NCBI GenBank assembly: GCA_963843805.1
Contig: CAWJLY010000002.1
Span: forward strand, 71,501 to 135,500
From: Ideonella_A sp963843805
GTDB lineage: Bacteria; Pseudomonadota; Gammaproteobacteria; Burkholderiales; Burkholderiaceae_C
Direction of reading: 5' to 3'
DNA: 64,000 nt
In this document: positions 17,950-26,079 of the stretch, one piece after another
Layout: the number at the start of each line of letters is the position of its first letter
How positions within the stretch are numbered: position 1 is the stretch's first letter
Program-made: the position numbers and the translations under genes
Notes under the pieces: generated by a model
The model's input: the letters and a program-made list of their open reading frames with translations, nothing else
Database searches by the model: none
What the model was told of the DNA's origin: nothing

Positions 17950-18822
17950 ATGAAACTGCTGCTCAAATTCAATCTTGTCTTTTTGCTTGTCTTCGTTGTC
18001 GGGCTGGCCATTTCGGGTGCCATCGCTCGTTCGCTGCTGCAGCGTGACGCCCAGGCCGAAGTGATCGACAGAGCCCGGCTGCTGATGGAGAAGGCCAGCG
18101 TGGTCAGCTCGTACACCGCCAACCAGGTCGCACCGCTGCTGGCGACACAGATGAAATACACCTTCCTGCCGCAATCGATACCGGCCTATTCGTCGACCGA
18201 AATCATCAACGCACTGCAGAAGACCTATCCGGATTACAGCTACAAGGCTGCCATGCTCAACCCGACCAACCCACGCGACCGCGCGGTGGCGTGGGAAGAA
18301 GATGTGATCAACCAGTTCAAGAAGGGTTCGAGCCTGACCGAATTCGTCGGCACCCGCGACACGCCGACCGGCCAGGCGCTGTACATCGCCAAGCCGATTG
18401 TCATCACCAACGAGCGCTGCCTGGCCTGCCACAGCACGCCCGATGCGGCACCGAAGCCGCTGGTCGACAAATACGGCCCGGGGAACGGCTTCGGCTGGGT
18501 GATGAACGAAGCCATCGGCGCACAGGTGGTCTCGGTGCCGATGACGCTGCCCTTGCAGCGCGCCGATCGCGCCTTCGGTGTGGTGATGGCGATGCTGGCC
18601 GGTGTTTTCCTGTTGATCGGCGTGACGCTGAACCTGATGTTGTGGAAGCTGGTCATTCAACCGGTCAGTCGTCTGTCGGCCTTGTCGGATCGGGTCAGCA
18701 TGGGCGAGCTCGATGCACCCGAGTTCATCGTCAAGTCGAAGGACGAGATCGGCGTTCTGGCCGATTCGTTCGGCCGCATGCGCAAGAGCCTGGTTCATGC
18801 GATGAAGATGCTCGAAAGCTGA
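17950..18822 (+). CDS. DUF3365 (Tll0287-like) haem-motif sensor with HAMP domain
   Basis: 290 residues from ATG 17950. A membrane segment (residues about 6-24) is followed by a periplasmic DUF3365/Tll0287-like domain containing CLACH (C157, C160, H161), the c-type haem attachment motif. A second membrane segment (about 210-230) leads into a HAMP domain (PVSRLSALSDRVSMGELDAP and DEIGVLADSFGRMRKSL) and the protein then ends. There is no output domain, so it must signal through a partner; the Ser/Thr kinase starting 33 bases later is the obvious candidate. Likely a redox or gas sensor; haem binding is inferred from the motif. Confidence 0.85.
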   Translation: MKLLLKFNLVFLLVFVVGLAISGAIARSLLQRDAQAEVIDRARLLMEKASVVSSYTANQVAPLLATQMKYTFLPQSIPAYSSTEIINALQKTYPDYSYKAAMLNPTNPRDRAVAWEEDVINQFKKGSSLTEFVGTRDTPTGQALYIAKPIVITNERCLACHSTPDAAPKPLVDKYGPGNGFGWVMNEAIGAQVVSVPMTLPLQRADRAFGVVMAMLAGVFLLIGVTLNLMLWKLVIQPVSRLSALSDRVSMGELDAPEFIVKSKDEIGVLADSFGRMRKSLVHAMKMLES

Positions 18823-18855
18823 TTCGGCGAGTTATCCGGCAGTACAACAGCAGTC

Positions 18856-20342
18856 ATGGACCATCCCAGGCAACTCGGCAAATATCCGATCAAGGCGGTG
18901 CTCGGCGAAGGTGCGATGGGCGTCGTCTATCGCGCGCACGATCCGGATATCGGCCGCGAAGTGGCGTTGAAGACGGTGCATGCCAAATTGCTCGCCGGCG
19001 ACAGACGACACCCCTGCCGACGCAGCCGATGGCATGGCGGCCCGGTTTCGCAATGAAGCGCGCGCAGTGGGCCGGCTTTCGCACCCGGGAATCGTCGCGA
19101 TCTACGAATACGGTGAAGACGCTGGCACCGCCTTCATCGCGATGGAATATGTCGAGGGCAAGACGCTCGCGCAGCTGCTGGCCAACGGCCCGCCGCTGCC
19201 CGAGGCCGAAGTGCTGCGCGTGATGGATCAGCTGCTCGATGCGCTGCAATGTGCGCACCAGTTCGGCGTCTGGCACCGCGATATCAAACCCGCCAACCTG
19301 ATCATCACGGCCGGCGGGCGGGTCAAGCTGACCGACTTCGGCATCGCCCGCATCGAAAATGCCGGTCTGACGATGGTCAATGCGCAGATCGGCACGCCGG
19401 GCTACATGGCACCCGAGCAATACACCGGCGAAGGCGTGGACCACCGCTCCGACCTCTACGCCTGCGGCGTGCTGCTGTACCGGCTGCTGACCGGCCGCAA
19501 GCCGTTCGAAGGCGCCGCCGCGTCGGTGATGTTCAAGGTGATGAGCGAAGACCCCGTGTTGCCCAGCCAGATCACCGATGGTGTTCGCGTCGATGGCTAC
19601 GACGATGTCATCCGACGTGCATTGGCGCGCGATCCAGCCAATCGTTTTGCGTCGGCGGCAGAGTTTCGTCGCGCCTTGTCGCAGCGGCTCGAAGCAAACA
19701 CTGGTACACGGCTCGGCAGTCACCGACATGCCCACGCTGGTGTTGCGAATCCCGTCTGCGGCAGCGCGGTCGCCCAGTGCGCGGGTCGGCACCGTCCCTG
19801 TCGACGCGTCACAGGGCGGCAGTGCGGCCAGGGGCTTGACCGGCATGACCAGCGCCGCGACCGCGCTCGCACCAACCGGCTGGGATACCGATGTGCTGCT
19901 GCCGATCGAGCGCGCACTGGCCAGCATCGTCGGGCCGATGGCCCGCGTGATGGTCAAGCGCGCGGCTCGCCAGTCGCCCGACCTGGCCGCATTGACCGAG
20001 CTGTTGGCGCTGCAGATCGACAGTGCGACCGACCGCGCCCGGTTTGTCGCCCGTCTGGAAGCCGGTACCGGCACGCACACGGCACGGTCGATGGCCCAGG
20101 GCTCGGCAGCGGCCGCAGGTTCGCCACCGACAAGCAGCGGTGCTGCTCAGGCGCTCAGCGAGCAGGCATTGGTCCACGCAACGCGGGTCATGACTGCTCA
20201 CCTGGGGCCGATTGCGAAAATCCTGGTCAAGAAGGCCGCCGCCTCTCATTGCGATCAAGCCGGTTTCCACAACGCGCTGCTTGGCCTGGCCGACGGTGTC
20301 GACAAAACGCGTCTGCTGCGCGAGCTGCAAGACTCCAGTTGA
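18856..20342 (+). CDS. Ser/Thr protein kinase with tandem C-terminal repeat, two +1 frameshifts
   Basis: About 494 residues when read across +1 shifts near 18996 and near 19690. Kinase motifs: LGEGAMGVVYRAHD (Gly loop), VALKTV (K39), HRDIKPANL (catalytic loop), LTDFGIARIENAG (DFG) and PGYMAPEQY. The C-terminal region holds two copies of a helical repeat, SIVGPMARVMVKRAAR and AHLGPIAKILVKKAAA, each followed by a D-x-A-x-x-x-x-L-L-x-L pattern. No membrane segment is visible, so it acts in the cytoplasm. It lies between the haem-motif HAMP sensor and a diguanylate cyclase and may connect the two. I recall similar repeats at the ends of other bacterial kinases but cannot verify that. Confidence 0.85.
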
Positions 20343-20478
20343 GACACCGAAGCCTGGCAGTCGACGAGCGGGCGATCGGCTGCCGGCAATTCGCCGGACC
20401 GGATCCCGGTGACCGGCCCCACGGCCGATATGCTGATATTCTGGATCCTTCAATTCGATCCCCCGACTGGAACTGGGC

Positions 20479-22522
20479 GTGACGAAGATTCTTCCTGCCG
20501 ACCTTCGCGGCAAATTGGCGAGGGCATTCGGCTCGCTGAAGCTGCGCTTCACAGTGGGCACCGTTGCTGCACTGGCGCTCGGCATTGGCCTGACGACGGT
20601 GACGCTGGTGCAGCGCACCGAGCGCGACACCTTGGCGGCCGTTCGCGAGCGCGAACTGTCGGAGGCGACACGGACCGCATCCGCGCTGTCGCGGCAGGCT
20701 GTCGAACTGCAACGCGCCTTGATCATCGCGGCCAAATATTTCGACGCGTCGGCGCTCGAAACCGAACAGGGAACTGATCGCTTCCTGCTCGAGTTGCCGA
20801 TCCTGCGCACGATGTTCACTTCGCTGTACATCGCCGATGCCAAGGGCCGGATGCGTTCGCTCATCGATTCGAATGGACTGTCCCACCCGACTATCGACCT
20901 CTCCGATCGGGACTATTTCCTGCGGGCGACTCGCGAGCGGCGCCCGATCGTGTCCGACGTGTTGCCCTCGCGCAATCAGCGGCGACCCGATCATCGTCTT
21001 CGCGCAGCCGCTGATCGACGCCAAAGGCGTTCACGGCATCCTGGCCGGTAGCCTGAACCTGAGCGAGCGCGATTTGCTCGTCGATCTGGTCGCTGCCGCC
21101 AATGACAGCGACGACTCGCTGCGAGTTGTCTCCGACGGCAAGGGTCGCATCCTGGCGCACCCCGATCGCAAGCTGCTGATGTCCAGCCTGTTCGCCGAGC
21201 CCCGTCTGGCAGAGGCCGCGAAGCGATGGCAGGACAGCGGTAGTCCGGTCGAGCCGGACGGTCTGACCATTCCTGTTGCCGCCGGTGTGGTCACTGCCGG
21301 CGGGGTATCCGGGCCGGACTGGGTCGTCTGGCGAGTGGTCAGCCAGGAACAACTGTTCGCGCCCCTGCACAGCGCCCGCCAGCATGCGCTCGAGCTGGCG
21401 GTGGTGTTGATTGCATTGAGCAGTGCCCTGATGCTCCTTTGCTCGTGGTGGTTGCTGCGGCCGTTGAAGCAGGTTCAGGAGCGGGCCATGCGAATGGCCG
21501 ATCCGGCCGTCGACCCGAGCGCCGGCTGGCCATCAGCTTCAGGCGAGATCGGCGATCTGGCCGGCGTGCTGCGCGAGATCGGCGCCGAAAGGTCCCGCCT
21601 CGAAGCGTCGAACACGCAACTCCTGCAGCAACTGCGCTCGGTGATGAGCAACGCACCGGTGGGCATCGCATTTACCCGCGACAAGACGTTCGAGTTGGTC
21701 AGCAGCGAGTTCTGCCTGCTATTGGGTCGCAGCGAGCGCGAACTGTTGGGCCAGCCGACCCACATCATCTATGAATCGCGCGCCGACTTCGAGACCTTGG
21801 CTCCACAAGTGAAAGCCGCATTTGCTGCGGGACAAGCCTACGTCGTCGACGTGCGCATGTGCCGAGGCGACGGCAGCCCATTCTGGGCTCATCTGCGCGG
21901 CCGGCCGGTCGACGCCAACGACAGCGCGTCGGGAACGATCTGGACCATTACCGATGTCTCCGACGCCATCCAGGCACGCAGCGAGCTCGAGTGGGCGGCT
22001 CATCACGACGCGTTGACCGGCCTGGCCAACCGACCGGCATTCGAGCGGCGCTTGCGCAAGGAATTTGCGTCGCAACCCCATTCGTTGCCACCCATACTGA
22101 TGTTGATCGACCTCGACCACTTCAAGCAGATCAACGACAGCGCCGGCCACCCGGCAGGCGATACGGTGTTGTGCGCAGTGGCCACGACGCTGCTGGCGCG
22201 CATGCGCAGCCGTGATCTGGTGGTGCGTCTGGGCGGCGACGAATTCGCGATCCTGATCGACAACTGCCCACGCGACGCCGCACATCGTCTGGCGATCGAT
22301 CTGAGTCAGGCCATTGCCGCACTCCAGGTACCGGGAGGTCCCGGCAAGCTTCCGTTCGGTGCCAGCATCGGCATCGCCGAGCTGCACGCGACATTCACGG
22401 ATCCCGACGCCTGGGTGAAAGCCGCCGACAAGGCCTGTTACGAAGCGAAAGCACGCGGGCGCAACCAGGTGCGCTTCGCTCCACCGCGCCGTGATCGCTT
22501 TCGGCAGGTGGCAGGCGGCTGA
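20479..22522 (+). CDS. dCache-PAS-GGDEF diguanylate cyclase, one +1 frameshift
   Basis: About 680 residues from GTG 20479 across one +1 shift near 20976. An N-terminal membrane segment (about 25-45) and a second near residue 315 bracket a periplasmic dCache-like ligand domain (contains SLYIADAKGRMRSLID and LSDRDYFLRATRERRPIVSD). A PAS domain follows (SNAPVGIAFTRDKTFELVSS). The C-terminus is a GGDEF domain with DALTGLANRPAFERRL, LIDLDHFKQINDSAG and an intact RLGGDEFAIL active site, so it should make cyclic di-GMP. No EAL domain. The break lies inside the Cache domain where family spacing is otherwise kept. Confidence 0.9.
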
Positions 22523-22545
22523 GCAGCCGCCGCGGCCAATCCGGC

Positions 22546-24624
22546 TCAAGATGTCAGGGGCGCAGCACTCTTGGCAGCCCGGGCGGCTGCCGCAGCGCGC
22601 AGCGCTTTCAGTTTTTCGCGCGGGTCGATGCTGGCGGTCGCTTCGAGCAACTTCATCTCGCCGATAAAACGGCTGGGCACGGCCACCACTGTTTCACGCC
22701 CCTTCTTGCGCCGGCGCAGCACCCCGATCGCCAGATTCAGGCGGGCGCGCGTGATGCCGACATACATCAGGCGGCGCTCCTCTTGGAGGCGCTGCGGCGT
22801 CATGTCGTCGTCATCGCTGCGGAATGGCAACAAGCCTTCGTTGACACCGGCCAGCAACACATGCGGCCACTCCAGCCCCTTCGCGGCATGCAGCGTGCTG
22901 AGTGTGACCACATCCTGTTCATCGCTGCGTTCAGCCAGGCTGATGATCACGCTGATCGACTGCGCCACATCGAGCACACTTTTCTTCTCGGTCTCGACGC
23001 TGAGCCCGCCATCGTTCTCGATCTCGCCGCCGCAACGCTTGGCAATCCAGGCGACAAAATCGAGCACGTTGGTCCATCGCGCCGCAGCCAGCTTGTTGTT
23101 GTCCTCACCATCGTGCAAATGCTGTTCGTAACCGATCTCTTTCAGCCAGCCGTTCAGCAGCAGCTTGGCGTCCTCCGCGCCGACGGTCTGGCGCGCGCGA
23201 AACTGCAAGTCGTTGACACAGCGCCCGAACTCATGCAACGAGCCGATCGCCCGTGAACTGAGCGCGCCGGCAAGGCTGTCGGCAAACAGCGCCTCGAACA
23301 GGCTGCACTTCCATTTCGATGCAAATTCACCCAGCGTGGCCAGTGTCTGGTGGCCGATGCCGCGGCGCGGGGTGGTCGCTGCGCGCAAAAAGGCCGGGTC
23401 GTCGTCGTTGTTGACGAGCAGGCGCAACCAGGCGCACAGATCCTTGATTTCGGCCCGATCGAAAAAACTCTGGCCCCCTGAAACCTTGTACGGCAAATTG
23501 GCGCGGCGCAGCGCCTGCTCGAAGATCCGCGCCTGGTGGTTGGCACGGTAAAGAATCGCAAAATCCTTCAACGCAACGCCGCCCAGCCCCGCCGCGCTGC
23601 CGGTGCTGCCGCCTTTTGCCCGCTCGCTCTGGATCAATGCGACCGCGCGCTCGGCTTGATGCTCCTCGCCGTCGCATTCGAGCAGACGCACCGGTTCACC
23701 TTCGCCGAGGTCGCTCCACAACTTTTTCTCGAACAGTTTCGGGTTGTTGCCGATGACCGCATTGGCCGCGCGCAGGATGTGCCCGGTCGAGCGATAGTTC
23801 TGCTCCAGCGCGATCACCTTCAGGCCGGGATAGTCCTGCGGCAGGCGGCGCAAATTGTCGATCGTGGCGCCGCGCCAGCCGTAGATGCTCTGGTCGTCGT
23901 CGCCGACGGCGGTGAACATCGCCGCGTCACCGACCAGCGACTTCAGCAACTCGTACTGGATGGCGTTGGTATCCTGGTATTCGTCGACCAGCACGTAACG
24001 AAGGCGGGCCTGCCATTTGGCGCGAACCTCGTCGTGGCGTGCCAGCAGCGTTCGCGGCAGGCTGATCAGGTCGTCGAAATCGACCGCCTGGTAAGCCGCC
24101 AGGCGCTCCTCGTAGCGCTGCATCACACGTGCCGCCAGTTGCTCGTCGGCGTCGCTGGCCTCGGCTACCGCCTGGGCACTGTCGAGGCCCTGGTTCTTCC
24201 ACATGCTGATCGCCCATTGCCAGCGCCGCGCCAGCGCAATATCGGTGGTGCTGCCGGCATCCTTCAGGATGCCCAGCACATCGTCGCTGTCGAGAATGCT
24301 GAACTGCGGCTTCAGGCCGAGCTTGTCGCCATCGCTGCGCAACAATTGCACGCCCAGGGAATGGAAGGTGCTGATCAGCAGCTTCTTGGCCGCCCGAGGC
24401 CCGACCAATGCGCGGGCTCGTTCGCGCATTTCGGCGGCGGCCTTGTTGGTGAAAGTGATTGCGGCAATCTGCGCCGGCGCATGGCCGGCCTCGAGCAGCC
24501 GTGCAATCTTGTGGGTGATCACCCGCGTCTTGCCTGAGCCGGCGCCAGCCAGCACCAGGCACGGGCCGTCCAGATAATGCACTGCCTCCATCTGGGCAGA
24601 ATTGAGCGTCGCAGGAGCTGACAA
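22546..24624 (-). CDS. rep: ATP-dependent DNA helicase Rep (UvrD/Rep family)
   Basis: 692 residues from a TTG at 24624; E. coli Rep is 673. Motif I is LAGAGSGKTRVITHKIA, motif Ia ITFTNKAAAEMRERA, motif II VDEYQDTNAIQYELL, motif III VGDDDQSIYGWRGA, motif IV ALEQNYRSTGHIL, and motifs V and VI are LSTLHAAKGLEWPHV and RLMYVGITRARLNL. These and the length favour Rep over UvrD. It unwinds DNA 3' to 5' and helps replication restart, which fits the nearby priA. The frame can be read back to 24735 but that overlaps the divergent AEC gene; TLNSAQMEAVHYLDGP aligns with the usual Rep start, so 24624 is chosen. The TTG lacks an obvious ribosome site. Confidence 0.9.
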   Translation of the reverse strand: MSAPATLNSAQMEAVHYLDGPCLVLAGAGSGKTRVITHKIARLLEAGHAPAQIAAITFTNKAAAEMRERARALVGPRAAKKLLISTFHSLGVQLLRSDGDKLGLKPQFSILDSDDVLGILKDAGSTTDIALARRWQWAISMWKNQGLDSAQAVAEASDADEQLAARVMQRYEERLAAYQAVDFDDLISLPRTLLARHDEVRAKWQARLRYVLVDEYQDTNAIQYELLKSLVGDAAMFTAVGDDDQSIYGWRGATIDNLRRLPQDYPGLKVIALEQNYRSTGHILRAANAVIGNNPKLFEKKLWSDLGEGEPVRLLECDGEEHQAERAVALIQSERAKGGSTGSAAGLGGVALKDFAILYRANHQARIFEQALRRANLPYKVSGGQSFFDRAEIKDLCAWLRLLVNNDDDPAFLRAATTPRRGIGHQTLATLGEFASKWKCSLFEALFADSLAGALSSRAIGSLHEFGRCVNDLQFRARQTVGAEDAKLLLNGWLKEIGYEQHLHDGEDNNKLAAARWTNVLDFVAWIAKRCGGEIENDGGLSVETEKKSVLDVAQSISVIISLAERSDEQDVVTLSTLHAAKGLEWPHVLLAGVNEGLLPFRSDDDDMTPQRLQEERRLMYVGITRARLNLAIGVLRRRKKGRETVVAVPSRFIGEMKLLEATASIDPREKLKALRAAAAARAAKSAAPLTS

Positions 24625-24712
24625 GGGAAGCGGTCGCAGGATCGTCGGCCAATACCGACCGGGATACGAGCCCGGATCATAGCGGCCGCCGCTCTTGCGA
24701 TACTTGCAGCCC

Positions 24713-25726
24713 ATGAGCGTCATCTTCGCCGTCACCCTGCCGTTTTTCGGCCTGGTCCTGTGTGGCTATCTGGCCGCGCGGCAGGGCGTTCTACCGTCGG
24801 CCGCCATCCCGGGATTGAACACCTTCGTTCTCTTTTTTGCGCTGCCGTGCATGTTGTACCGGTTTGGCGCCAGCATGCCGTTTGCCGACTTGATCGACGC
24901 CGGACTGATGCTGGTCTATCTGACCAGCGCGCTGATCATGGTCTTCTTCAGCATTGCGGTGACCTGGGCGAGCAGCCCGCAACAACCCGGCGTCGATCTG
25001 CGCAATGCAGCGTTCGGCGCGCTGGTTGCAGCGTTTCCGAATACCGGGTTCATGGGTGTACCGCTGCTGGTCGCACTGATGGGCCAGCAAGCCGCCGGCC
25101 CGGCGATCGGCAGCATCCTGATCGACCTGATCATCACCAGCACGTTATGCATCGCGCTGGCGCAGGCCCAGCATCAGGCGATCGACGACGAAACCTATGC
25201 CGACCCGGCCGACCGGCCGAACGCGGGTGCCGCCGCGCTGCGTTCGTTGCGCGGCGCGATGACCAATCCCTTGCCATGGTCGATCGCCCTGGGCGCGACC
25301 GCTGCCGCAATCGGCTTTGCGCTGCCCGGTCCGCTCGACCAGATCGTCAAGATGCTCGGCGATGCGGCCACGCCGGTGGCCTTGTTCACCATCGGCTCGG
25401 TGCTGTGGCGTGCCGGCCAACATGCGCATTCCCGCACGCCGGTCGCTCAGTACCTGCCGGTTGCCTTGATGAAGCTGCTGATCCACCCGGCACTGGTGCT
25501 CAGCGTCGGCCTGGTCGCCAAATCTTTCGGTCTGGACGTTCCGGCGTTCGGCCTGACCGTGCTGGTACTGGTCGCTGCGCTGCCGAGCGCCAGCAACGTG
25601 TCTTTGCTGGCCGAACGCTTCGGCGCCGACAACGGCCGCATCGCCCGCATCATCATGGCCAGCACGGTACTCGCCTTCGGCAGTTTCTCGCTGCTCGCCT
25701 GGCTGTTCGGCGCATCAGCGGCCTGA
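24713..25726 (+). CDS. AEC (auxin efflux carrier) family transporter
   Basis: 337 residues with ten hydrophobic segments in two halves, starting MSVIFAVTLPFFGLVLCGYL. NTFVLFFALPCMLYRF and FPNTGFMGVPLLVALMG are family blocks; the latter contains the conserved Asn-Thr-Gly of the first half. Bacterial AEC proteins move small organic acids such as malate or malonate; substrate here is unknown. The start is divergent from rep. The last 26 codons and the following 75 bases are duplicated just downstream (separate entry). Confidence 0.9.
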   Translation: MSVIFAVTLPFFGLVLCGYLAARQGVLPSAAIPGLNTFVLFFALPCMLYRFGASMPFADLIDAGLMLVYLTSALIMVFFSIAVTWASSPQQPGVDLRNAAFGALVAAFPNTGFMGVPLLVALMGQQAAGPAIGSILIDLIITSTLCIALAQAQHQAIDDETYADPADRPNAGAAALRSLRGAMTNPLPWSIALGATAAAIGFALPGPLDQIVKMLGDAATPVALFTIGSVLWRAGQHAHSRTPVAQYLPVALMKLLIHPALVLSVGLVAKSFGLDVPAFGLTVLVLVAALPSASNVSLLAERFGADNGRIARIIMASTVLAFGSFSLLAWLFGASAA

Positions 25727-25954
25727 CGCCAGCAAGCCGTGACAGGCCAGGAACGATCAAGCGGACGCGGTGGATCCGGCTCTGCCGGTCCACTCGCGTC
25801 CCGCATCATCATGGCCGGAACCGAACTCGCCTTCGGCAGCTTCTCACTGCTCGCCTGGCTGTTCGGCGCATCAGCAGCCTGACGCCACACGCCATGACAG
25901 ACCAAGAACGATCAAGCGGACGCGGTGGATCCGGCTCTGCCGGTCCACTCGCGT
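25644..25954. repeat. Imperfect tandem duplication (about 155 bp x 2) of the AEC gene tail
   Basis: Copy 1 (about 25644-25799) holds the last 26 codons of the AEC gene plus downstream sequence; copy 2 (about 25800-25954) repeats both. Copy 2 encodes RIIMAGTELAFGSFSLLAWL...GASAA and then a stop at 25880-25882, against RIIMASTVLAFGSFSLLAWL in copy 1. The copies differ at several positions, so the duplication is not an assembly echo. Each copy ends with a shared segment (ATCAAGCGGACGCGGTGGAT...) that also occurs, altered, next to atpD. Confidence 0.85.
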
Positions 25955-26079
25955 GCCCTGCAGGCCGCGCCGGGCAAAGCGGCCCGGCTCCTCGCAGGCA
26001 CGGAAGGTCCACTGGACCTTTCGTGTCCGGGCTCGGCCCCCCTGGGGGGGAGCGCCGTCAGGCGCAACGGGGGGGGTCG
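25955..26079. repeat. GC-rich palindromic intergenic element 3' of priA
   Basis: Together with the duplication this fills a 353-base gene-free gap. It holds a perfect 17-bp palindrome (26004-26020, AAGGTCCA-C-TGGACCTT) and a C-run/G-run palindrome (26037-26050), then GCGCAACGGGGGGGGTC running up to the priA stop. The same architecture (C6/G6 palindrome, CAGGCG, G-run, stop codon) is found after atpD at 35676-35760. Confidence 0.7.
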
